NCBI GenBank assembly: GCA_013791775.1
Contig: VMTE01000001.1
Span: forward strand, 1 to 62,773
DNA length: 62,773 bases
DNA from: Hyphomonas sp.
GTDB lineage: Bacteria > Pseudomonadota > Alphaproteobacteria > Caulobacterales > Hyphomonadaceae
Reading direction: 5' to 3'
Notes under the pieces: generated by a model
Told to the model about the DNA's origin: nothing
Databases searched by the model: none
The model's input: the letters and a program-made list of their open reading frames with translations, nothing else
Translations under genes and position numbers: made by a program
Part shown: positions 12,371 through 19,885 of the stretch, in pieces
Layout: each line of letters starts with the position of its first letter
Position numbering within the stretch: the stretch's first letter is position 1

Positions 12371-12492
12371 GACTGGACAAAAACTACCATCTTCGTGGTG
12401 AAGAAGAGTAAACTCTGACCCTGAAATTGGATCCAATCAGTGCCAAAACGCCGCAATGACAGGCCACTCGGCGCCCGCCCGCAGGGATTGCC

Positions 12493-13227
12493 TCAGGTCC
12501 AGCGTTTGGAGGTTTTCTGGGCGATGACGTCCGCATCGGCCTGCGCGGCGCCGGCATATCCCGTGACCGCGTCCGCAACGAACGGGTTGTCGATCCGCTC
12601 CTGCCCGAAGGTGGACATCGGCCCGTGGCCCGGCACGAAGCGCATCTGGTCGCCGAGCGGCCAGAGCTTGCCGGTGATCGAATCGATCAACTGCTGGTGG
12701 TTGCCGCGCGGAAAATCCGTGCGCCCGACCGAGCCGCGGAACAAGACGTCGCCGACAAACGCCAGCGCGCCGTCTTCGCTGTAGATCACCACATGGCCCG
12801 GCGTGTGGCCGGGGCAGTGGGCCACGCCGAACGTGTTGCCTGCGAGGTCCAGCACGTCGCCGTCCTCAAGGTAGCGCGTCGGCGTCACGTTCTTTCCGTC
12901 GGTGATGCCATAGCGCGCGCCCTGCGCCTCGATCTCGTCGAGCAGCCACTGGTCGTCCTTGTGGGGGCCGATGATCGGGCATCCCGTGCGCTCGGCGACG
13001 GCCGTGGCTGCCCCCGCATGGTCGAGATGGCCGTGTGTCAGCCAGACCGCGACGATCTTCACGCCGAAATGTTCCGCAGCGCCCATCAGCCGGTCGATGT
13101 CGCCGCCCGGATCGATGAACACGCCTTCCATCGTCTCGGTCGACCAGATCATCGACGTGTTCTGCTGCAAGGGGGTCACCGGAATGATCCGGATTTCGAG
13201 TTTCGGGGGGGACGGGGTCTCGCTCAT
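12493..13227 (-). CDS. Metallo-beta-lactamase-fold hydrolase, glyoxalase II-like
   Basis: 244 residues. The metal-binding signature THGHLDH is at 64-70 (H65, H67, D69, H70), with further ligands expected in CPGHTPGH, FVGDVLF and VPGHGP. The compact size and GDVLFRGSVGRTDFPRGN stretch fit the YcbL/glyoxalase II-like group rather than RNases or lactamases. Substrate unknown; hydroxyacyl-thioesters are the usual guess. The ATG at 13227 has GGAGG upstream. No signal peptide, so cytoplasmic. Confidence 0.85.
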   Translation of the reverse strand: MSETPSPPKLEIRIIPVTPLQQNTSMIWSTETMEGVFIDPGGDIDRLMGAAEHFGVKIVAVWLTHGHLDHAGAATAVAERTGCPIIGPHKDDQWLLDEIEAQGARYGITDGKNVTPTRYLEDGDVLDLAGNTFGVAHCPGHTPGHVVIYSEDGALAFVGDVLFRGSVGRTDFPRGNHQQLIDSITGKLWPLGDQMRFVPGHGPMSTFGQERIDNPFVADAVTGYAGAAQADADVIAQKTSKRWT

Positions 13228-13342
13228 GCCCTCCGGCATAGCGCTGCACGCGCCGGATCGCAAACCGGTCCAAGCCGCTTTCCCTCGCTCCGGGGCTCGG
13301 TTAACAAATGGCGCCGGACGTATCGAGCAAGGAGCGCGCCGC

Positions 13343-14314
13343 ATGAACCGCGAAGCTGACCGCATCTGCGCCAACGGGCTTGGCGATATCCTGCGCAGCC
13401 GGTTCGGCATCCTGCTGGTCGCGCTGGCCGGCATCTTCCTCTACTGGCAGATGAACCAGAAGGACGTGCCGTTTGCCCCCGGCAAGAAGCAGCTCAACAC
13501 GATCTCGGTCGCCCGGGAAATCCAGCTGGGCCAGGATTCCTATCTCCAGATTCTCCAGCAGGAGCAGAGCCAGGGCAATGCCGTGCTCTGCGCCGACCCG
13601 GCCGCCTGCACCGGCGACGCGCGCGCTCTGACCGATACGGTGCGCGACATCGGCAAGCGCCTTGAGGCCGCCGCCCTCGAACTCGAGGACGAATACCGCG
13701 CGCAGGGCTATGACATGCCGGGCGTCGTCGAGCAGTTCGACTGGACCTACTATGTCGTCGATTCCGCGACGCCCAACGCCTTCTGCCTGCCGGGCGGCTA
13801 TGTGGCAGTCTATACCGGCATCCTCGACATCACCGGCAACTATGATGACCGCGTCTCGCTCGAGGATGTGCGCGACACCAACAAGCTCGCGGTCGTGATG
13901 GGTCACGAGATCGGCCATGCGCTGGCCCATCACGGCGCCGCGCGGATGAGCACGCAGCAGGTGCTGCAGGTCGGCCAGATGGCCGTTGCGGTAGGTCTCG
14001 GCGACATGAGCGCCGGCCAGCAAAGGGCCGTCATGGAGGCGTTTGGCGTGGCCGCGCAGGGCGGCTTCCTGGCCTTCTCGCGTGAGCACGAGACCCAGGC
14101 CGACAAGATCGGCCTCGATCTGCTGGTGCGGGCTTGCTACGACCCGCGCGAAGCTCCGGAACTGTGGGAGCGGATGGGCGAGATCGGCGGCGGCGAGCGC
14201 CCGCCGGAATGGATGAGCACCCACCCGGCGTCGGAAACCCGCGCCGGGAATTTCCGCAAATGGATGCCCGACGCCATCGCCCAGTACGAAGCGCGCTGCG
14301 GCCCGCTGCGTTGA
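13343..14314 (+). CDS. M48-family zinc metallopeptidase, membrane anchored
   Basis: 323 residues. One N-terminal membrane helix (about 22-38) is followed by a periplasmic M48 domain. The zinc site is H188-E189-I-G-H192 with a third ligand E250 in HETQAD. FCLPGGYVAVYTGIL and WMSTHPAS are typical of Loi/BepA-type quality-control proteases; no TPR domain is present. There are two extra cysteines in a short loop near residues 83-91 (VLCADPAACTG). The ATG at 13343 follows GGAG. A hairpin lies just after the stop. A second M48 gene is at 50242. Confidence 0.88.
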   Translation: MNREADRICANGLGDILRSRFGILLVALAGIFLYWQMNQKDVPFAPGKKQLNTISVAREIQLGQDSYLQILQQEQSQGNAVLCADPAACTGDARALTDTVRDIGKRLEAAALELEDEYRAQGYDMPGVVEQFDWTYYVVDSATPNAFCLPGGYVAVYTGILDITGNYDDRVSLEDVRDTNKLAVVMGHEIGHALAHHGAARMSTQQVLQVGQMAVAVGLGDMSAGQQRAVMEAFGVAAQGGFLAFSREHETQADKIGLDLLVRACYDPREAPELWERMGEIGGGERPPEWMSTHPASETRAGNFRKWMPDAIAQYEARCGPLR

Positions 14315-14329
14315 TTCTTGAAACAGAAA

Positions 14330-14357
14330 CGGCCCTCGCTGGTAAAAGCGAGAGCCG
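14330..14357 (+). terminator. Hairpin after the M48 peptidase gene
   Basis: CGGCCCTCGCT (14330-14340) and AGCGAGAGCCG (14347-14357) pair with one mismatch around a 6-nt loop, 16 bp after the stop codon. There is no clear T-run, so it may be a weak or factor-dependent terminator or an mRNA-end stabiliser. Confidence 0.5.
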
Positions 14358-14641
14358 CCAAAGGGCCATTCCCCTAAATCGGAAGAAGCTTGCTTCCTCC
14401 ACCCTTTGAAGCTGCGTTTACCTTCACCCGGATGAACGGCGCGCAACCAAATGTTAAGCGAGCCTCTGGACGCCAAACTGCGCATCCGGCCCAAAGAAAA
14501 GCCACGCAGGAGGTCTGTCGAGACCCTCTGCGCGGCGTTGTATTTGCAGTCCGGTCCCGCGAACGGGCCCCACCCAGCCTGCAATTCCTTAGTGTGAGCA
14601 AAGAAGCCTGTGTGCCTGCCGACAAAGCAGTTACGGAATTT

Positions 14642-14658
14642 TCATACCACCGGTATGA
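14642..14658. promoter_or_regulatory. TetR-type operator palindrome
   Basis: TCATACC and GGTATGA form a perfect 7-bp inverted repeat with a 3-bp spacer, 22 bp upstream of the TetR-family start codon. A possible -10 (TATGAT, 14654-14659) overlaps the right arm, with a weak -35 (TTACGG, 14631-14636) 17 bp before it. That arrangement predicts autorepression. Confidence 0.65.
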
Positions 14659-14680
14659 TAGTGCCTCAAGAGGCAAATGC

Positions 14681-15271
14681 ATGGTGAAACGCACGTCCGA
14701 ACAGGCGGCCGGAACGCGGGATGCAATTCTCGCGGCGGCCCGCCCGTTGTTCGCGTCGGAGGGGTATGCGCAGACCAGCCTTGCCGGGATTGTTGCGGCG
14801 GCCGGGGTCACCAAGGGCGCCCTGGTCCACCATTTCGGAAACAAGGAAGGCCTGTTTCTCGCCGTCTGGAAGCAGTTGCAGATCGAGATGGACCTCGAGG
14901 CGCGCGACGGCGCCATCGCCGCCCGGTCGAAGACCGATCCCTACGCCGCCTTCCTCGCCGGGTGCCGCGTCTATCTCGCCTGGTCGCGGCGGCCGGACTA
15001 TCAGCAGGTCGTGCTGGTGGATGGTCCGGCCGTGCTGGGCATGGAACGCTGGCACCAACTCGATTTCGAACTCGGCAGCGAGAACATGACGCGCGGCACC
15101 GATTTTCTCGCCCGCCATGGCCACTTTCCGCTGCGGCTGTCGAAGTCCGCCGCCATCATGCTGCAGGGCGCGCTCAACGGCGCCGGCTTCGCCCTGTCGT
15201 CCGGCAGTCCCGGCATCACCGAAGCCGAAGCCTTTGAAACCTTCGAACGCCTGCTGCGCGGCCTGCGATGA
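14681..15271 (+). CDS. TetR/AcrR-family transcriptional regulator
   Basis: 196 residues. The N-terminal helix-turn-helix is typical: AILAAARPLFASEGYAQTSL, then VAAAGVTKGALVHHFGNKEG, with the common KGALVHHFGNKEGLF signature. The ligand domain (about 65-196) is unassigned. The ATG at 14681 is chosen because MVKRTSEQAAGTRDAIL is the normal start of the fold; upstream frame has no domain. The palindrome just upstream suggests it represses itself. The neighbouring NTase gene is convergent, so no other target is obvious. Confidence 0.9.
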   Translation: MVKRTSEQAAGTRDAILAAARPLFASEGYAQTSLAGIVAAAGVTKGALVHHFGNKEGLFLAVWKQLQIEMDLEARDGAIAARSKTDPYAAFLAGCRVYLAWSRRPDYQQVVLVDGPAVLGMERWHQLDFELGSENMTRGTDFLARHGHFPLRLSKSAAIMLQGALNGAGFALSSGSPGITEAEAFETFERLLRGLR

Positions 15272-15292
15272 TGCGCCGGGCCGGATGCCGTC

Positions 15293-16327
15293 TTAACGGT
15301 GCAAATTCAAAATGGACTTCGCCATGGCATCCAGCGGGGCAGACTTCGCCAGTGACGTTGTAATGGCCTCTCGCCACTTCGGCCCTTTTTCCAGTGCGGC
15401 ATCCAATGCCTCTGCCAGTTCTGCCGGCCGGTCTTCGAACAGGATCCGGAACAGGACTTCTGCCTGCGCCAAGTCCTTCCGTGCTTTCAGCCGCGCCGAT
15501 CCGTGGCGGCGCGCGGACACGATCAGTTTGTGTACGGCATAACGTTCCGGCCTGGGAATTTGCACGAGGACGCCGGAACGATAGAGCGCGACGGCCGGGA
15601 TGGGGTCTGCGATCAGGAAGTTGAGAAAGGGCAGCGCCTGCGCATAAACGCCCAGCGGTTCGAGCTTCAGGGTTTCGCTGTCTTCCAGCATCTTCGGCAC
15701 CAGGAATTCGACTTCGGCCCCCCCGCCGCCCCCCATGACCCATTTCGTTGGCCGGTTCTTTTTATTCAGGCCGGGGGCGGGTTGCAGTCTGAGGGATTGG
15801 AAGGATTCCGGCAAAGCCGGATCGACCGCATCGTCAATGACGAGTTTCAGATTCTCGAACGCGGCGATGTCGACGTCTGAGGTGGCAGCGAGCGTCGAAT
15901 CGAAACGGACGCCCAACTCGGCGCTGTACAGCCTGAAGGCATGTGTGCCGACCAGTGTGCCGCCGAGCCGGAACACACCGCTTGTGGCCATGGCATTCAG
16001 AACCTTCCCTGTTTCCCGGTCCAGTGCCGGCACGCCGGCCGCGCGAAGCTGTGCCACGAGAAGCGCGCACCTTTTGCTGAAGGCCTGCGCGTCTTCGTTC
16101 GCAGCGCTGGCCTTCTCGATCCTTTCGCCGATATCCGGTGTATCCGGGCCGATGTATTTCTGGACCGGGCGATCACCGATCCTGTGCCGCGTGTACCAGT
16201 ATTTACCCTTGTCCCCCATGTCGCGCAGGAAGGGTTTCCCGGGAATGTCCGAGATGGACTGGACGCTGTGGGCGCTCAGAAGATCCTGATAAGTCGTGTG
16301 AACCGATAACGGGAATGGGCTTGTCAT
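15293..16327 (-). CDS. GSU2403-family nucleotidyltransferase-fold protein
   Basis: 344 residues. Central motifs LGGTLVGTHAFRLY (121-134) and TSDVDIAAFE (149-158, with acidic pair D151/D153) are those of the GSU2403-like nucleotidyltransferase family, related to minimal nucleotidyltransferases. The N-terminal part (about 10-65) holds the family pattern YQDLLSAH, KYWYTRHRI and KYIGPDTP. Residues about 205-219 carry a five-glycine run before EVEFLVPKM. Function is unknown; some nucleotidyltransferases of this fold are toxins that modify tRNA or proteins, so a toxin or immunity role is possible but unproven. No partner gene adjoins it. The start ATG is only 3 bp from a palindromic repeat and has no good ribosome site, so a leaderless message is possible. 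Confidence 0.75.
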   Translation of the reverse strand: MTSPFPLSVHTTYQDLLSAHSVQSISDIPGKPFLRDMGDKGKYWYTRHRIGDRPVQKYIGPDTPDIGERIEKASAANEDAQAFSKRCALLVAQLRAAGVPALDRETGKVLNAMATSGVFRLGGTLVGTHAFRLYSAELGVRFDSTLAATSDVDIAAFENLKLVIDDAVDPALPESFQSLRLQPAPGLNKKNRPTKWVMGGGGGAEVEFLVPKMLEDSETLKLEPLGVYAQALPFLNFLIADPIPAVALYRSGVLVQIPRPERYAVHKLIVSARRHGSARLKARKDLAQAEVLFRILFEDRPAELAEALDAALEKGPKWREAITTSLAKSAPLDAMAKSILNLHR

Positions 16328-16330
16328 TCG

Positions 16331-16361
16331 TTACACCACAAAATAGTGTTTCGTGGTGTAA
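16331..16361. repeat. Inverted repeat 1 upstream of the nucleotidyltransferase gene
   Basis: TTACACCAC (16331-16339) and GTGGTGTAA (16353-16361) are perfect 9-bp arms around a 13-bp AT-rich spacer. It begins 3 bp upstream of the minus-strand start codon. Together with the copy at 16370-16400 it looks like a paired operator. Confidence 0.8.
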
Positions 16362-16369
16362 TAACCCCG

Positions 16370-16400
16370 GTACACGACAAAATCAATTCTCGTGGTGTAA
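16370..16400. repeat. Inverted repeat 2 upstream of the nucleotidyltransferase gene
   Basis: A second copy of the same 31-bp design. The right arm GTGGTGTAA (16392-16400) is identical to copy 1; the left arm GTACACGAC differs at two positions. Copy-to-copy distance is 39 bp. The central spacers also share an ATTTT block when read on the minus strand. Confidence 0.75.
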
Positions 16401-16433
16401 CTTTCGGCTTTGCCCGGGAGGCCGCCGTGGGCG

Positions 16434-17114
16434 CTAAACTTCCTCGAGCAGCTCCGGGTAATTGTTGCGCACGCTGCCGACCGCGTTCCCGATCGGCCAG
16501 GCCGTCATGTCTTCGTTGGGGAAGGGCTCGAACAGGGGCGTGGGGTCTCCCAGCGCGGGATCGAGCCACCTGCCGTAATTCTCCGGCGCGAGGATCACCG
16601 GCATCCGGTCATGGATGCCGGCGGTGAAATCGTTCGGCTTGGTGGTGAGGATCGTGAAGGTCAGGAGTTCGGAGCCGTCGATCAGCGCCGCGTCCCAGAG
16701 GCCCGCGACGCAGAACCAGCGCCGGTTCTTCAGCTTGAACGCAAACGGCGTCTTGGATTTTCCGCTCACGGACCATTCGTAATAGCCGGACATTGGCACC
16801 AGGCAGCGCTTGTGCCGGAAGGCGCCCCGGAACACCGGCTTCTCGTGCGCCGTCTCGGACTGGGCGTTGATCGTCGTGAACTTCTTCTCCGACAGAGGTT
16901 TCGTCCACCAGGACGGCACCAGCCCCCACTGCATCGGCACCATCTCGCGCGCCCGCGTCACTTCGTTGAGCCGCACGACGGGATGGATCTGCGTCGGTGC
17001 CGCATTGTACGTCGCCTCCGGCGGCTCGACATTTTCCGGCGGCTCGCCCAGGATGTTCAGCGCCGCATAATACTCGGCCCAGCTGACACCTTCACGGAAG
17101 AAACGGCCACACAT
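16434..17114 (-). CDS. yedK: SRAP/HMCES-family protein YedK
   Basis: 226 residues. SRAP proteins form a stable thiazolidine crosslink with abasic sites in single-stranded DNA through the amino group and thiol of C2, exposed after methionine removal. MCGRF, TINAQSE (asparagine), CLVPMSGYYEW (glutamate) and IHDRMPV (histidine) are all present, so it should be active. Full length for the family. It is read away from carA with only 25 bp between the carA stop and its start codon. Confidence 0.95.
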   Translation of the reverse strand: MCGRFFREGVSWAEYYAALNILGEPPENVEPPEATYNAAPTQIHPVVRLNEVTRAREMVPMQWGLVPSWWTKPLSEKKFTTINAQSETAHEKPVFRGAFRHKRCLVPMSGYYEWSVSGKSKTPFAFKLKNRRWFCVAGLWDAALIDGSELLTFTILTTKPNDFTAGIHDRMPVILAPENYGRWLDPALGDPTPLFEPFPNEDMTAWPIGNAVGSVRNNYPELLEEV

Positions 17115-17139
17115 GAAGCGTCAGTCTCCGTGTGCGGAT

Positions 17140-18297
17140 CTATTTCCCGCGATAATCCCGCATCAACCCGGCGAAGCGTTCGAACAGGTAGAAGCTGTCC
17201 TGCGGGCCGGGGGAGGCTTCGGGGTGGTGCTGGACCGAAATGATCGGCTTGCCCTCGACCGCGAGGCCGGAATTCGTGCCGTCGAACAGCGAGCGGTGGC
17301 TCTCCGTCACGCCCGCCGGCAGCGTCGCCACATCCACCGTGAAGCCGTGGTTCATCGACACGATCTCGACCTTGCCGGTCGCAAGGTCCTTCACCGGATG
17401 GTTCGCGCCGTGGTGGCCTTGTGCCATCTTCATCGTCTTTGCACCGAGCGCGAGGGCGAGCATCTGGTGGCCGAGGCAGATGCCGAGGATCGGGATACCG
17501 GAGGCGATCAGATCACGGATCATCGCGCCGGAGCGCAGATAGGTCGCCGCCGGATCGCCCGGGCCGTTGGAGAAGACCACACCGTCCGGTTTCAGCGCGA
17601 GGATTTCGGCTGCCGTCGCATCCCCGTTCAGTACGGTCGAGCGCGCGCCGGCGCTCGCCAGGTTGCGAAGGATGTTCTTCTTCACGCCGAAATCGACGAC
17701 CACGACATGGAATTCGGCATTGCCCATGGCCTGATGACCGATGCCCGGCATCCAGAGACCCTCGGTATGCTCAAAGGACTCTTCCTGCACCACGTCCGCA
17801 GCCAGGTCGGCATTGTCGAGGCCCGGCCAGGCCTTGGCGGCGGCGACCAGCGCCTGGAAGTCGATCTTTCCGCCCGGTTGGTGGCAGATCGCGGCCTTCG
17901 GCATGCCCAGCTCGCGGATGCGGCGGGTCAGCGCGCGGGTGTCCACGCCGGACAGGCCGATGATGCCCTTGCGGGCAAGCCAGGCGCCGAACGGCTCAGC
18001 CGAGCGCCAGTTCGACGGCGCCGTGATCGGCTCCCGGAAGATGGCGCCCCGGGCCGCGTCGGCGGCCGGCGGGGTGGACTCTTCATGGTCTTCAGGGTTG
18101 GCGCCGACATTGCCGATATGGGGGAAGGTGAACAGCACCAGCTGCTGGGCGTAGGAGGGGTCCGTCAGGATCTCCTGGTAGCCGGTCATCGCCGTGTTGA
18201 AGCAAAGCTCGCCGGTCCGGATGCCCGCCGCGCCGGCCCCGTGGCCCGCAAAGACCGTCCCGTCCGCGAGGGCGAGGGCCCCGGTGGCTGAGTCCAT
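17140..18297 (-). CDS. carA: Carbamoyl-phosphate synthase small subunit
   Basis: 385 residues. CarA is the glutaminase subunit that hands ammonia to CarB. The N-terminal small-subunit domain begins with [12 protein letters not shown]; the C-terminal class I amidotransferase holds the nucleophile cysteine in GICLGHQML and the histidine in [10 protein letters not shown]. Start is uncertain: ATG at 18297 or an in-frame GTG at 18315, which adds six residues and has GAGG about 10 nt upstream. It is read divergently from yqeY. Confidence 0.97.
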   Translation of the reverse strand: MDSATGALALADGTVFAGHGAGAAGIRTGELCFNTAMTGYQEILTDPSYAQQLVLFTFPHIGNVGANPEDHEESTPPAADAARGAIFREPITAPSNWRSAEPFGAWLARKGIIGLSGVDTRALTRRIRELGMPKAAICHQPGGKIDFQALVAAAKAWPGLDNADLAADVVQEESFEHTEGLWMPGIGHQAMGNAEFHVVVVDFGVKKNILRNLASAGARSTVLNGDATAAEILALKPDGVVFSNGPGDPAATYLRSGAMIRDLIASGIPILGICLGHQMLALALGAKTMKMAQGHHGANHPVKDLATGKVEIVSMNHGFTVDVATLPAGVTESHRSLFDGTNSGLAVEGKPIISVQHHPEASPGPQDSFYLFERFAGLMRDYRGK

Positions 18298-18345
18298 ATC
18301 TTGATTCTTGCTCACAGACCGTATACCTCACCGCGCTGGACTAGG

Positions 18346-18376
18346 TTGACCCTGTGTTAACCAGTCTGGCTAAAAC
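18346..18376 (+). promoter_or_regulatory. Putative promoter of yqeY
   Basis: TTGACCC at 18346-18352 and a perfect Caulobacter-type -10 element GCTAAAAC at 18369-18376. The spacing is a few bases longer than optimal. It would start RNA near 18383, which argues against a translation start at 18354 and supports one at 18456 or 18483. Confidence 0.45.
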
Positions 18377-18482
18377 TTGGCCGCTTATTGAGGCTGAGTC
18401 TCTGCACCGTCAAGCAATGTGCTCAACGTGCAGGCATGGAAAGGCATTGGACGGCATGGGCCGCGAAGACGTGTCAGCATGT

Positions 18483-18953
18483 ATGGGCCTCAGAGCCCGG
18501 ATTCTACAGGCACTCAAGGACGAATCGGAATCCATCGGCGACGAGAGCAAGCGGGCCACCCTGCGGCTCATCGAATGCGCGATCCGTGACCGGGATGTCT
18601 GCGCGCGCGGCCGGGGCCAGGGCGAAGGCTGCCCGGACGAGGACGTGCGCCGCGTGCTCGAAACCCTCGTCGTCCAGCGCGAAACGTCGGCCCGCGTGCA
18701 TGACGCGGAAGGACGTATCGAAGACGCCATCCGCGAGCGCGAGGAAATCGCCATCATTCAGCAATACCTGCCCAAGCCCTTGTCCGGCAAAGCGCTGGAC
18801 ATTGCGGTCAAGCAGGTGGTCGATGATCTCGGCGCCTCGAAACTGACCGACCTCGGCCGCTGCGTGACAGCGCTCAAGGAGCGCTATCCGGGCCTGATCG
18901 AAGCGTCCAGCGCCGGCAAGGTCGTCCGCACCGCGCTCAGCAAGGCGCGCTGA
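18483..18953 (+). CDS. GatB/YqeY-domain protein
   Basis: 156 residues from this start. The YqeY fold resembles the tRNA-binding tail of GatB; its role in bacteria is not firmly known. The family pattern is clear: LRARILQALKDES, RATLRLIECAIRDRD, EREEIAIIQQYLPKPLS and the C-terminal GKVVRTALSKA. The upstream ATG at 18456 adds nine residues and remains possible. In many alphaproteobacteria this gene stands with carA, dnaG and rpoD, as here. Confidence 0.88.
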   Translation: MGLRARILQALKDESESIGDESKRATLRLIECAIRDRDVCARGRGQGEGCPDEDVRRVLETLVVQRETSARVHDAEGRIEDAIREREEIAIIQQYLPKPLSGKALDIAVKQVVDDLGASKLTDLGRCVTALKERYPGLIEASSAGKVVRTALSKAR

Positions 18954-18990
18954 CTTTTTCCGCCGATTTGAAACAAGACGCCGTCAGCCG

Positions 18991-19015
18991 GGAACTGATC
19001 CCGTTGCGGCACGTT
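18991..19015 (+). promoter_or_regulatory. EcfG-type general stress response promoter
   Basis: GGAAC at 18991-18995 and CGTT at 19012-19015 with a 16-bp spacer match the alphaproteobacterial EcfG/SigT consensus (GGAAC, N16-17, CGTT) exactly. It lies 34 bp upstream of the PRC-barrel-like lipoprotein start codon, right distance for a short leader. Confidence 0.7.
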
Positions 19016-19049
19016 GAGTGTGTTCCTGCCTCCAGAAAGGGACACGCCC

Positions 19050-19775
19050 ATGAAAATCCTCCTTGCGACTGCCAGTGCCATCGCCCTCATTGTGTCGGCG
19101 ACGGCCTGTAGCCCTGCGGTGACGGACACCCAGGACACACCGGACATTGTGGTGGAACTGCCTGATACGGCCGGCACCGCCGACACCGCCAGCACGGCGA
19201 CCAGCGTGAACTACGTGCTGGCCTCGGGCGAAATCGAAGCGTCCGACCTGATCGGCGCATCGGTCCACAATACGGCCGGCGCGGAAATCGCAACCGTTGC
19301 CGATATCTGGCTCGGCGCGAATGGCGCGGCTCCGATGTTCGTCCTGCGTGACGGCGGCGTTGCCGGTGTCGGCGGCAAACTGCGGACCGTGGCCTATTCG
19401 GCCGCGACCATCGTGGCGGACCCGGCCACGACCGGCGACGAGCCGGACGTGATCGTGCGCCTCACGGATGAAACCCTCGAAGCCCTGCCGGCTTTCGTGC
19501 AGGCGACCGACGATGACTACCGCCTCGCGTCCGAGATGATCGGCACCACGGTTGAAGTCTCGTTCAGCGGCGATGCGGCCCGCATCAACGACCTGATCCT
19601 CACGGACAAGGGCGAAGCGCGCTATGCCGTCGTCGCGCCCGATCTGATGACCACCAACCAGATCGTCGTGGATGCCGGTGCCATCGCGGTTGCCGAAGGC
19701 GATACAGATGGCGGCCTGGTTCTTGACCTGGATGCACAGGCATTCGGCGCTGCTCTCGCGTACCCCCGGGAATAG
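19050..19775 (+). CDS. PRC-barrel-like lipoprotein, probable stress gene
   Basis: 241 residues. A lipoprotein signal ends at C20 (VSATAC), then an acidic Thr/Ala/Asp-rich linker. Two similar beta-rich repeats follow, about 60-125 (LIGASVHNTAGAEIATVADI) and 160-225 (MIGTTVEVSFSGDAARINDL), each resembling a PRC-barrel unit. The protein is acidic and probably periplasmic. GAAAGG precedes the ATG. The EcfG-type promoter upstream predicts induction in the general stress response. A terminator follows. Confidence 0.68.
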   Translation: MKILLATASAIALIVSATACSPAVTDTQDTPDIVVELPDTAGTADTASTATSVNYVLASGEIEASDLIGASVHNTAGAEIATVADIWLGANGAAPMFVLRDGGVAGVGGKLRTVAYSAATIVADPATTGDEPDVIVRLTDETLEALPAFVQATDDDYRLASEMIGTTVEVSFSGDAARINDLILTDKGEARYAVVAPDLMTTNQIVVDAGAIAVAEGDTDGGLVLDLDAQAFGAALAYPRE

Positions 19776-19794
19776 GCTGGCGCCTGTCTGCGCT

Positions 19795-19828
19795 GGGGCC
19801 CTGCTGCAAGGCGGGGCCCCTTTCTTTT
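19795..19828 (+). terminator. Intrinsic terminator after the PRC-barrel-like gene
   Basis: GGGGCCC (19795-19801) pairs with GGGCCCC (19814-19820) and is followed by TTTCTTTT. It separates the stress lipoprotein gene from dnaG. Confidence 0.7.
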
Positions 19829-19885
19829 GGAGACCGGTGAATTGCGGCGTTTCCCCTGGCGCGTGTACGCGGTAGACTGACCGCC

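Larger units (their letters stand above)
14315..14680. other. 366-bp intergenic stretch between the M48 peptidase and tetR-like genes
   Basis: Contains a hairpin at 14330-14357 and an operator-like palindrome at 14642-14658. The remaining sequence has an open frame joined to the TetR gene, but it shows no protein family signature and is better read as untranslated leader. Nothing else was recognised. Confidence 0.5.

Noticed and set aside
14390-14680. 97-residue N-terminal extension of the TetR regulator
   Set aside because: No domain similarity, and it would span the operator palindrome and the likely promoter.
16331-16400. CRISPR-like repeats
   Set aside because: Only two copies, each itself palindromic, with a 39-bp pitch and no spacer array or cas genes; operator pair is the better reading.
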